NCBI GenBank assembly: GCA_002840535.1
Contig: PHBH01000041.1
Span: 41,951-105,950 of the forward strand
DNA: 64,000 bases
Origin: Deltaproteobacteria bacterium HGW-Deltaproteobacteria-15
Lineage (GTDB): Bacteria; Desulfobacterota; DSM-4660; Desulfatiglandales; HGW-15
Direction: 5' to 3'
The position numbers and the translations under genes were made by a program. Of this stretch, positions 9,391 to 16,736 are shown piece after piece. Below the pieces are notes generated by a model. It did not search any database, had not been told where the DNA came from, and saw only the letters and a program-made list of their open reading frames with translations. How positions within the stretch are numbered: the stretch's first letter is position 1; every line of letters begins with the position of its first letter.

Positions 9391-9681
9391 TCAAACCACA
9401 AGCGCTTCCTCGGGATCTATCCCCTTTTTTGCCCCTACATGCTCAATGCGCTTCCTCCAATTGGCCCCGAGAAAATAGAACCTCAGGCTGTCAACCTCGG
9501 GATTTATTTCTTTGATCAGCTTGTCACGGAAGCGGACCCATTGGGCAGGGTCCACCATGCACTCGAACACGGAGAATTGCACCCTTTGGCCATAGTCTTT
9601 GCACACTTTCGCGACTCGCCGGAGGCGGCTCTTCCCTTCCTCATCCATCAGCGAAACGTCATAGCTCACGACCACCAGCAT
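9391..9681 (-). CDS. cas2: CRISPR-associated endonuclease Cas2
   Basis: A 96-residue protein, the usual length for Cas2. The first beta strand MLVVVSYDVS carries the conserved Asp8, followed by a ferredoxin-like fold with KDYGQRVQFSVFEC and LRFYFLG. Cas2 dimerises between two Cas1 dimers to form the spacer-integration complex. It lies 11 bases downstream of cas1 and is the last cas gene before the leader, the standard type I-C position. Confidence 0.97.
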   Translation of the reverse strand: MLVVVSYDVSLMDEEGKSRLRRVAKVCKDYGQRVQFSVFECMVDPAQWVRFRDKLIKEINPEVDSLRFYFLGANWRKRIEHVGAKKGIDPEEALVV

Positions 9682-9692
9682 GATCTCAAATC

Positions 9693-10724
9693 CTATTTCC
9701 AGATAAAGGGTGGATACCCGTCCAGATCGCCTCTCACATATCGAGCCATCAGCAGCGCCTGAACATGGAACAATAGTCCAATCGTCACTTTTTCTTCTAT
9801 GAACGGGTGCATGATCTCATCCTGTTTTCGCTTCTGATAAGCCACGAGAACAGCCTTACGCGTATCGTCATCCATCAGGACAGCCCCCGTCTCCAGTTTT
9901 CTGAACCCTTTGTTCTGAACCTGGTTCAGGTTTATCAAAGAGAGTGCCAGCCTGTCGGCAATGAAAGGCCGGAATTCTTCCATCAGGTCCAAGGCGAGCC
10001 CCGGGCGGCCGGGCCGGTCCCTGTGAAGAAAGCCCACAGCAGGATCGAGACCAACCGCTTCAAGAGCAGAACGGACGTCATGCATCACAAGAGTGTACAG
10101 AAAGGATAACAGGCAATTCACTTTGTCCAGCGGAGGGCGTCGATTTCGCTCATGGAAAGCAAAATCCTCCTTCTGTCCCACAATGAGATGGTCAAAAACA
10201 GAGAAGTACGAATGCGCCGCATCCCCTTCAATTCCCCTAAGGACGTCCAGGCTTGGCCCCGATTGAATTGACTGAAGGCTGTTCTTCAGATTGTCCGACG
10301 CTCCTTTGATTGCTCTACCATTCACCCTTTCCGGGTGATCTCTCAATGTGCGTTGAAGGACTGCGCGGCAATTGGCAAGTTTCCCTGTAAGAACATATCT
10401 TGCCATTCTCGCCGAAGACTCCGGGTCATCTGCAAGACGGTACTGCTGCCTCCGGAGAAGGACATTGCCCGATACCGGCCCCTGTACCCTTGCCAGGAAT
10501 CGGCCATGTTCCGAAAGAAAACTGATGGCCACGTTATTTTCCGCGCAGAATCCCAGCAGAAAGGGACTGCACAAGACATTGCCGAAGCATACAATCCCCC
10601 CGATGGTGTGAACAGGCAACCTCAGGCGCACTTCGTTTTCAGCCTTTACGACGACCGTTTCCCCTTCTTTGAAGAGATAGGCCCCCTGTGTGGTCACGAA
10701 AAGAGTATTCAGATGCTTCTTCAC
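9693..10724 (-). CDS. cas1: CRISPR-associated integrase Cas1 (type I-C)
   Basis: A 343-residue integrase that inserts new spacers at the leader end of the array. The N-terminal beta domain (LFVTTQGAYLFKEGETV, VHTIGGIVCFGN) is followed by the helical catalytic domain. Expected metal ligands are Glu166 (RGIEGDAAHSYF), His234 (GFLHRDRPGRPGL) and Asp246 (ALDLMEEFRP). It starts with GTG at 10724, overlapping the cas4 stop by four bases (GTGA), so the two are translationally coupled. Confidence 0.97.
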   Translation of the reverse strand: MKKHLNTLFVTTQGAYLFKEGETVVVKAENEVRLRLPVHTIGGIVCFGNVLCSPFLLGFCAENNVAISFLSEHGRFLARVQGPVSGNVLLRRQQYRLADDPESSARMARYVLTGKLANCRAVLQRTLRDHPERVNGRAIKGASDNLKNSLQSIQSGPSLDVLRGIEGDAAHSYFSVFDHLIVGQKEDFAFHERNRRPPLDKVNCLLSFLYTLVMHDVRSALEAVGLDPAVGFLHRDRPGRPGLALDLMEEFRPFIADRLALSLINLNQVQNKGFRKLETGAVLMDDDTRKAVLVAYQKRKQDEIMHPFIEEKVTIGLLFHVQALLMARYVRGDLDGYPPFIWK

Positions 10725-11353
10725 TCGGTGATCGCTCCTGAGAGATAGCGCTCAATTGAGCGTCTCTTTTGAACTGTTTTAGGAAGACAGAGAGAGAACA
10801 GGGAACACTGCCCGCACTTCTTTTGGAAAACAGGTTTTGGTGTGATCCCTTCTCTTAGAAGACCGTGCACTCCTTCTGCGACTCGCTTTGTTTCGCTTCT
10901 GATGGCATCGTCGAAGACGACATCGTGCCTGCGGCGAATCTTGCCATAGAACATGGCGCCGGAAGGCACGCTGACTTCCAGCATTTCCTCAAGGCACATC
11001 GCCTGCGCACAAAGCTGCACCTCGTCCGAGCGGTCGGGCTTCGGTTTGCCCCGCTTGTACTCCACTGGAAACGGCCTCCACCCTCCCTCCGGCAAAGGAT
11101 GGAACTCCACCACATCGGCAACTCCTACCAGCCCGAGGCGAAGGCTCCGCAGCGGAAGGCCCCGCTCGATGCGGACCCCTGCCCTGCTTTCGCTGTCCTG
11201 CTCATGCACCCGCTCGTGGAGAAGCCTGCCTTCTGCTGTCAGCCGGTTCTCTGTCCACACCTGCTCGATATGGATCAATGCACATTGCCGCTCGCAGAAC
11301 ACATAGTGCTGAAGGGCTGAAATGGGGACCAAGTCGTCTTCGGTGTAGTTCAT
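10721..11353 (-). CDS. cas4: CRISPR-associated exonuclease Cas4
   Basis: A 210-residue RecB-fold nuclease that trims prespacers and selects those next to a PAM. The 4Fe-4S ligands are visible as Cys20 (YVFCERQC) and Cys180, Cys183 and Cys189 (CGQCSLFSLC). The nuclease core shows GVADVVEFHP and FPVEYKRGKPK, containing the conserved Asp and the Glu-x-Lys. It overlaps cas1 by four bases. AGGAG precedes the ATG closely. Its upstream neighbour is a four-helix-bundle gene rather than cas7, unlike the standard type I-C order. Confidence 0.96.
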   Translation of the reverse strand: MNYTEDDLVPISALQHYVFCERQCALIHIEQVWTENRLTAEGRLLHERVHEQDSESRAGVRIERGLPLRSLRLGLVGVADVVEFHPLPEGGWRPFPVEYKRGKPKPDRSDEVQLCAQAMCLEEMLEVSVPSGAMFYGKIRRRHDVVFDDAIRSETKRVAEGVHGLLREGITPKPVFQKKCGQCSLFSLCLPKTVQKRRSIERYLSGAITE

Positions 11354-11405
11354 GGTCTCCTGCTCTTTTAAAACTCTTGCAGACGAAAGTCTCTTTCGTA
11401 GCGCC

Positions 11406-11903
11406 CTATTTGCCTCGGCGCAAAGGATGGTCCGGTGGCAGCAACCCCCGAAGCTCCTCCTCGAATTCCTTCGCCTCTTTTCTTGATTGGTAACCCGCTC
11501 GAGTTTTTTCGTTCAGGTGCCGCTGGCCCTTTATGTCTGAATTCTGCAGATGCTCCGCCCAGCCACGCAATTGGCGAGAACACATCTCCGCAAGGGATTT
11601 CAAATCTGAAATTTGAGATTTGAGATCCTTAAACCTTGGTCGTCGTTCAAGAAGACAGAGCATGGATCGGACTTCCCCGGCAGAGCCGCGCGCAATATAG
11701 ATAAACGCCAGAAGCTCGTTTGTAGTTCCCCTTTCGAATCCTTCGGCGATATTGTTGGAAACAGAAAGCGCAGCTCTCTCCAACTGATCTCGGAGACTCC
11801 GACTGCCGGACCAGGACTTGCTTTCCGTCATGTCATAGGTATTTTCAGCCAGACGAATTGCCTCTTGCCAAACAGGAAGTTCTTCAAACCGGGAGTAAGT
11901 CAT
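11406..11903 (-). CDS. Four-helix-bundle protein (S23/TIGR02436 type) inside the cas operon
   Basis: The first ~115 residues match the small four-helix proteins once called ribosomal S23: FEELPVWQEAIRLAENTY, RSLRDQLERAALSVSNNIAEG and FIYIARGSAGEVRSML. These form pentameric bundles of unknown function, also found in 23S rRNA intervening sequences. An ATG at 11903 with GAGGTG 8 bases upstream is the best start; the frame opens earlier at a GTG. The family core ends near residue 115. The rest (GQRHLNEKTRAGYQSRKEAK onward) is a charged tail. The DNA encoding LKDLKSQISDLKS is a near-palindrome (around 11597-11630) resembling a short repeat at 37343-37371, so a repeat may have been captured into the gene. 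It lies between cas4 and a BRO gene; any CRISPR role is unproven. Confidence 0.8.
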   Translation of the reverse strand: MTYSRFEELPVWQEAIRLAENTYDMTESKSWSGSRSLRDQLERAALSVSNNIAEGFERGTTNELLAFIYIARGSAGEVRSMLCLLERRPRFKDLKSQISDLKSLAEMCSRQLRGWAEHLQNSDIKGQRHLNEKTRAGYQSRKEAKEFEEELRGLLPPDHPLRRGK

Positions 11904-11940
11904 AGCAGGCACCTCGCTGAATGTGTGGCATGATCAGATT

Positions 11941-12771
11941 TTAACTCTTTAACTTCTTCCGCTCCTTCTCCGGCGCCTCCAGGTAGTTCTCCGGGGTAAC
12001 AACCTTTTTGCGGGTCTTCCGTTCCAGGTCTTCCCTTGCGTTTCCGGCAACCTCTCCACCCTTGCGGGCGGCATGCTTGCTTTGTTCAAACCCTTTGGCA
12101 TCGTCCGCTCGCGTTATTTCAGTCGTAGCGGCCTCGCCCAGCATGGAAAAGATCAGTTCCAGGTCGTTCATGTGGTCCCGGAGATTCTCCCGTTTCAACC
12201 CCTTCAGATCCTTGTACTCCGAGGGCGTGAGACCGAAGGCGGCCTTGGAGATCTGCGCGGTGAGAATGGAGTATTCCCGCTCCTCCTTCACATCCCGGTT
12301 CCTCCATTCCTCCGTCAACTCGGCGCGAATGGCGATCCCGCGCATACGCTTCTCGATACAGTCGTCGGAATAGCCTTTTGCTTTATACAGCTCCCGAGTC
12401 CTCTGGGTGCCCAGCTCCGGGTCCTCGATCTCCTTCACGCGCTCATAACCGACCTTCGCCAGCCACCGCTTGAACGGCTCTGCCTTGGGGGATGGAATGG
12501 ACTGGACGATGCGGAATGCATTCTCAGTGTTGACCACCTCAGTCAGGTATTTCTTGCCGTCAGCCGACGCCAGTTTGAGTTGTCGACAAAGTGTCGACAA
12601 CTCAATTCCGCTCGACTCCTTTTCCCTTTGCTTCATCCGGTACCAGTAATCGCGGGGTTTTTCGCTGTCAGTCAGTACTGCGACAATGTCCACGATTGAA
12701 AAGTACCACTCGTCTTCAAACAAAATCTTCCTGATTTCCTTGCCCCTGAAAACAGCTATCTTCGTGTCCAT
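11941..12771 (-). CDS. BRO-N domain protein (phage antirepressor / DinD-like)
   Basis: A 276-residue protein. The N-terminal ~110 residues are a BRO-N domain: IAVFRGKEIRKILFEDEWYF, VDIVAVLTDSEKPRDYW, QLKLASADGKKYLTEV and IVQSIPSPKAEPFKRWLA. The C-terminal half (YSDDCIEKRMRGIAIRAELT, LTAQISKAAFGLTPSEYKD, FSMLGEAATTEITRADDAKG) matches the extension seen in DinD-like proteins. BRO-N proteins bind DNA and are common in phages and mobile elements; DinD is DNA-damage inducible and inhibits RecA in E. coli. AGGAGGG sits just before two adjacent ATGs (12774, 12771); the second gives the more workable spacing. It is inserted between cas7 and cas4 in the same orientation, so may be cotranscribed. The role here is not known. 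Confidence 0.82.
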   Translation of the reverse strand: MDTKIAVFRGKEIRKILFEDEWYFSIVDIVAVLTDSEKPRDYWYRMKQREKESSGIELSTLCRQLKLASADGKKYLTEVVNTENAFRIVQSIPSPKAEPFKRWLAKVGYERVKEIEDPELGTQRTRELYKAKGYSDDCIEKRMRGIAIRAELTEEWRNRDVKEEREYSILTAQISKAAFGLTPSEYKDLKGLKRENLRDHMNDLELIFSMLGEAATTEITRADDAKGFEQSKHAARKGGEVAGNAREDLERKTRKKVVTPENYLEAPEKERKKLKS

Positions 12772-12933
12772 CATCCCTCCTGCCAATCAAGAACAAATTT
12801 TGCTTTGCTGCCCGCTGCAAAGACTTCGCGTCACTCTATCCCCCATGAACCGACCGGGGAGACTGAAGAATCACCATCTGGATCTACTTGGAACAGCGCA
12901 TCATCGCCTTCCCCACCCTGGAGTTTGTTGACC

Positions 12934-13167
12934 TCAGAAAGGTTCGACATCTACATCCTTTAGGGTCGAGGTGATCGCTTGCCCGTCCAATTGTATTTCA
13001 TAATCGGAGAATTCCCGGGCAGGGCCACTGGTGGTGCGCTTCCAGGTCACACGCTCGAAGAGATGGTTGGCCAGCCTCTGGCCAAGAGCTGTGTCATGCT
13101 CAAAAACGACAAGGCGCCGTGTGCTCATACGCCCGGCGAGCGAGCCATGGCCGTGGAGCTGCCCGCA
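12934..13167 (-). pseudogene. C-terminal remnant of a second cas7 (csd2)
   Basis: Directly after the cas7 stop (TGA at 13168-13170) the same frame stays open for 77 codons. The translation includes GRMSTRRLVVFEHDTALG, ANHLFERVTWKR and AREFSDYEIQLD, the pattern I recall for the C-terminus of type I-C Cas7. It also aligns without gaps over 25 residues to the resident Cas7 C-terminus (RLVVFEHD against KVIWWKHN, ALGQ against KAGQ). So the locus carries two alternative Cas7 C-termini in tandem. An internal ATG at 13128 could in principle start a 64-residue protein, but no ribosome binding site is seen. The 160 bases downstream, to the BRO gene, show nothing recognised. Confidence 0.6.
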
Positions 13168-14052
13168 TCAGAACCCGTCAATTTCCTCCGGTTTGAGACC
13201 GGGCAATTCCACTAGGGAATAGGAGCCCTCCGGTTTGACCGTGAGGCTGCGATGCACCTTGGCCGAGGAATATTGACCGGCCTTGCAGTTGTGCTTCCAC
13301 CAGATGACCTTGAGCACGGCCATGCTGCCTTCGGGCCGGGCTGAGGAGGCATCGTTCTCGAAGAGCTTGGGCAGCAATTGCTTGATAGTATCGGCATCCT
13401 CATCCGAGAAGCCGGTGCGTTCGGCCAACTGAGGATTCATGCTGCCGAAGGTCACGTAAACGCCCTTATCGACCCGGTGCTTCATGCCCATCGTGTCAGC
13501 TGCGCGCTTGGTCCCGTCTCCCTCCCCGCTCACGCTCTTGGTGATCTGGATGCTGGACACGCTGACCGGTTCTACGCTGAAGGCCGATTGGATAGTCACT
13601 GGGCCGCGGATGGGGATTGAGACGCCGTCAGCATCGCTGGTTCCATCATCATTCCCCTTTTTTTTCTTGCCGCCTGCAAATGCGAAGAGTTGACCAAATG
13701 CACGTACGTCAAACCATTTCTCACAAGCGGCCGCAACAGTCTTCTTCTTGTCAGCCTTTTTCTCGAAGTATTCCTTTCCTAAACCGTGTATCTTTGATTC
13801 CGCACGCTCCCTAAGACTATTCATATCATCTGACTTGCGGTCGTCACATTGAACGAATATCGTCTTACCAAATCCGGTTAAGTATTCTTGAAGTCGATCC
13901 CTAATTTTGCGCTTTAAGCAGACATCCGAGATTTCGCCGTACCCGTCATAGTCCGTGCGCGGGCGGTTGCCGTTGAGCGGGTCGCCGTTCGGGTTGGACC
14001 GGGTGACATTGAGGATCAAAGCAAAATCAATCTTGTTCTTGAGTGTGCTCAT
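13168..14052 (-). CDS. cas7: CRISPR-associated protein Cas7 (Csd2), type I-C backbone subunit
   Basis: A 294-residue RAMP-fold protein that coats the crRNA spacer as the repeated backbone of the Cascade complex. Family signatures include IDFALILNVTRSNPNGDPLN, GEISDVCLKRKIRD, WFDVRAFGQLFAFA, IRGPVTIQSAFSVEPV and MGMKHRVDKGVYVTFG. A Lys-rich insert (GGKKKKGNDDGTSDADG) lies in the middle. It overlaps cas8c by four bases (ATGA). Its own C-terminus (VIWWKHNCKAG, SYSLVELPG) is complete, yet is followed in frame by a second Cas7-like tail, suggesting a recombination junction at the 3' end. Confidence 0.96.
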   Translation of the reverse strand: MSTLKNKIDFALILNVTRSNPNGDPLNGNRPRTDYDGYGEISDVCLKRKIRDRLQEYLTGFGKTIFVQCDDRKSDDMNSLRERAESKIHGLGKEYFEKKADKKKTVAAACEKWFDVRAFGQLFAFAGGKKKKGNDDGTSDADGVSIPIRGPVTIQSAFSVEPVSVSSIQITKSVSGEGDGTKRAADTMGMKHRVDKGVYVTFGSMNPQLAERTGFSDEDADTIKQLLPKLFENDASSARPEGSMAVLKVIWWKHNCKAGQYSSAKVHRSLTVKPEGSYSLVELPGLKPEEIDGF

Positions 14053-16028
14053 CGTTCTTCTCCTTCGGTTTCAATTGTGTTGTCCTTTTCCTTCTTCCAC
14101 TCCAACCGCTGAAGGTGGTAACCCAGCAGAAATTCACCGGATAAAGGCATAGGAGACTGGAAATCCTCATCCTTAAACAGACCCATTACTTCATCGAGCA
14201 GTGATTTCATATTGTGCATAAAACCTCCCCTCTTGGACTGCAGTCGTTGCATGTAAGGTTGCAGGGCCAGTTCAATGGTGCGCCAGGTGGAACAGGGGTG
14301 GTCCGCGAAATGCTGCATAAGGCGAGCGGCGGCGGTGGAGCGGGATTCACCGGCCACATACAGGGCCATCTCCTCGATCCGTTCCGCAATGGCCAGCAAT
14401 CTTCCATACAGATAGTCCCGCGTATCCTTTTTCATCTCCAATGCCATCTCGTATTTCCTCCCATTATTGTGTTTACCATGCCGTGCGTAGAAGCCCTTGA
14501 ACATGGCGCAGGCCACGGCAAGGGCTTGTTCCCATTCCCAATGCTCCATGCCGACGCGATTGGCCACGCGGCGAACGCAACTCTCCATGAGGTCTCTAGG
14601 CAGTTCCCTGCCGTCAATTATGCAGGGAAGCAGGCGTTCCACGGTGGTCCGTTTCAGCTTGTCGTCCCTGCGGCCGTAGGCCGTTTCCGCGATGCTACGC
14701 GGACCGGGCGCGCAGGCCTGCCAGAAAACGCGTTTTCTAGGCTTGCCTTTTCCTTTCGGCCCATCCTCTACCGTAAGGCGTTGCGGCCAGGCCATGATCG
14801 AATGCCAGTTTTCCAACCTGGCCAGGAACTCGGACCCCAGCAATTCCCGGTAATAGGTTATGCTCATGCGGCCGGGAGTGGCCGAGTCCAGGCCCATGAC
14901 CACAATGTCTTCCGTGGGTTCGATGTCGGCCCTGTATCCCGCCATGTACCTGTTGAGCCGCTGGGCGAAGCCCTGACCAACATCGCGGGCGTGGTCGATA
15001 ACCAGACTATCCGCGTCGGGGTGTTCTTCGGCAAAAGCGGTGGAAGCCTCATCCATCCATTCTGAGCTTTCCACCAGTGGCGGCGGCACGCGCTTGCCGG
15101 ACACGGCCCAACTGACGAAGACCTGGGAGCCGTTTTTGAATCCTTGCCTGCTGATAAGCCAGCGCAGGGTGCTATGGGCCTTCTGGGACACCTCATAGCC
15201 CACCCCGCAGGCCTGTTGGCCTGAGTCATCGGTAAAGCGCCCCAGGAAGGTGAAGCCGGAAGTGTCGTTTGCCGAGATGAGTTTGGCCTTGTCACCAGCA
15301 TGGCGCAGTTTGGCCGGGTGCAGCGAAGCCAGAGGGGAGTTGTCCCCTGTGACCATGCAAGTATCTCTTAAGGTGATTGCCTGTGGATAATATGCGCGCC
15401 ATTCATCGATCAGGGTTTGGTCTTCCCATGTTCCTGATGCCGGTCGGCCCGGGATTTCCACACGCCAGCGTACCACCGCGTTCTCCGGCAATAGCCCAGC
15501 TGCCAGGACGGACCAAATGGGAAAAAGGACTTCATCCCCTTTCTCCTTTTTCTTGATGAACTTGCCGTCTGGGCCAAGCGGGAGCACCTTGACCTCCGGC
15601 TTGACCAGATCGGCAATCAGGCACCCCCTGGACACATAGGTCAGAATGGCTTCCATCAAGGAATAGGGTTTGGCCTTGACCCAGGAGCGTAATTGGCCAA
15701 CATAACTTGCGTATGGCTCGCCAGGAGCATCCTTGAAGCCGCTTGTCACCTCGCCCCCAAAGTTCCTGAAGTCCCCGGCCAAATATTGCAGACGATCGCT
15801 AAGCGGATGAGTCTTGGGTTTTGTACCTGACTTTGATGCCGATTCCTCCGTGCACGGGATGACTGTGGTGGAGTCGCCCTTGTCGATCACCTTGGCCCTT
15901 CTGAAGTTGCCTTGCGCGTCCAGGACCACCTCGATATGGGCCTTGACCGTGATGTGGCTCTCAGGGACCGAAGCCTCATCAGGAGGAATGGCCGCATGGG
16001 TTTCATACAACTTCTGAATCCAGCTCAT
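14049..16028 (-). CDS. cas8c: CRISPR-associated protein Cas8c (Csd1), type I-C large subunit
   Basis: The large subunit (659 residues) of the type I-C Cascade, which recognises the PAM and recruits Cas3. Csd1 features include the N-terminal MSWIQKLYETHAAI, LQYLAGDFRNFGGEV, TCMVTGDNSPLASLHP, LISANDTSGFTFLGRF and ACGVGYEVSQKAHSTLRWL. The C-terminal helical region, which acts as the small-subunit equivalent (Cas11c can arise from an internal start in type I-C), includes YEMALEMKKDTRDYLYGRLL. It overlaps cas5c and cas7 by four bases each, so the three are tightly coupled. Somewhat longer than many family members. Confidence 0.95.
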   Translation of the reverse strand: MSWIQKLYETHAAIPPDEASVPESHITVKAHIEVVLDAQGNFRRAKVIDKGDSTTVIPCTEESASKSGTKPKTHPLSDRLQYLAGDFRNFGGEVTSGFKDAPGEPYASYVGQLRSWVKAKPYSLMEAILTYVSRGCLIADLVKPEVKVLPLGPDGKFIKKKEKGDEVLFPIWSVLAAGLLPENAVVRWRVEIPGRPASGTWEDQTLIDEWRAYYPQAITLRDTCMVTGDNSPLASLHPAKLRHAGDKAKLISANDTSGFTFLGRFTDDSGQQACGVGYEVSQKAHSTLRWLISRQGFKNGSQVFVSWAVSGKRVPPPLVESSEWMDEASTAFAEEHPDADSLVIDHARDVGQGFAQRLNRYMAGYRADIEPTEDIVVMGLDSATPGRMSITYYRELLGSEFLARLENWHSIMAWPQRLTVEDGPKGKGKPRKRVFWQACAPGPRSIAETAYGRRDDKLKRTTVERLLPCIIDGRELPRDLMESCVRRVANRVGMEHWEWEQALAVACAMFKGFYARHGKHNNGRKYEMALEMKKDTRDYLYGRLLAIAERIEEMALYVAGESRSTAAARLMQHFADHPCSTWRTIELALQPYMQRLQSKRGGFMHNMKSLLDEVMGLFKDEDFQSPMPLSGEFLLGYHLQRLEWKKEKDNTIETEGEER

Positions 16029-16726
16029 ATCAGTCCCTCCTCGGCCAGCCCGCTGAAGTCACGGCCGGGCTCGAATTTCTTGGCCTTCATGGGCCGCACA
16101 TCCTTGAGGACGGTGCATTGCTCGGGCCGGGGAAACTCGATGACCCCTTTCCTCATGCAAGGCCGCCAGAACCGGCTGCACAGCAAGTCGCGCCCGCTCT
16201 CGTCCGGGTAGTCGAACCCGTGGAACATGAGCCCGAACCCGAGTTCCTTTATGCCGTCGTAATGCCCCTCTCCTTCGCCGAAGCGGCAAGGCTCCACATA
16301 GCCCTGGCAGTCCCGCGTCCCCAGGAAGATGTCCTGACGGCCGCCGCGCTCCAGCATGCGCCGGGCGATCTCGAAGTGCTTGCCGTCGATCCGATCGTGC
16401 GCGAGTTCCTTCCAGTGTTCGTTCCACTCGAAATGTGCCTGGACCTGGTATTCCACATCCGCCAGGAAGGTGTAGATGGCCAGGCTGTTGCCCCCGCCGT
16501 ACTCAAGGGGCTTGGTGCCCTTGGTCTGGGTGCGGATGGGCCGCATGACCCGCACCCGGTCGATGAACCAGATCAGCGTAGGCTTCCAATAGATCGATTT
16601 GACGACCCCCTTGAGCGCCTCATAGGTGGGGATGTGGTACGAGCACTTCTCCCCACCAATGCGGGTCAGGGGATCGGTGAAAAGGGCGTAGCGCCCGGTC
16701 AGTTTGAAGGTGATGTCGTTTTTCAC
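16025..16726 (-). CDS. cas5c: CRISPR-associated protein Cas5c, type I-C crRNA processing subunit
   Basis: A 233-residue RAMP protein. In type I-C systems, which lack Cas6, Cas5c cuts the repeat RNA and holds the crRNA 5' end. Family features include TFKLTGRYALFTDPLTR, KCSYHIPTYEALKGVVKSIY, RQDIFLGTRDCQGYV and GFGLMFHGFDYPDE. The GTG at 16726 is chosen because AAGGAGG lies 5 bases upstream and the protein then begins KNDITFKLTG as expected. The frame continues upstream into cas3 but that part is not Cas5-like. It overlaps cas8c by four bases and follows cas3 by 10 bases. Confidence 0.95.
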   Translation of the reverse strand: MKNDITFKLTGRYALFTDPLTRIGGEKCSYHIPTYEALKGVVKSIYWKPTLIWFIDRVRVMRPIRTQTKGTKPLEYGGGNSLAIYTFLADVEYQVQAHFEWNEHWKELAHDRIDGKHFEIARRMLERGGRQDIFLGTRDCQGYVEPCRFGEGEGHYDGIKELGFGLMFHGFDYPDESGRDLLCSRFWRPCMRKGVIEFPRPEQCTVLKDVRPMKAKKFEPGRDFSGLAEEGLI

Positions 16727-16736
16727 TGTCGCCTCC

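Noticed and set aside
12820..12960. Short rightward segment reading IWIYLEQRIIAFPTLEFVDL near the BRO gene
   Set aside because: Looks protein-like but is only about 35 codons between stops with no start or recognised family; possibly a fragment, not enough to call.
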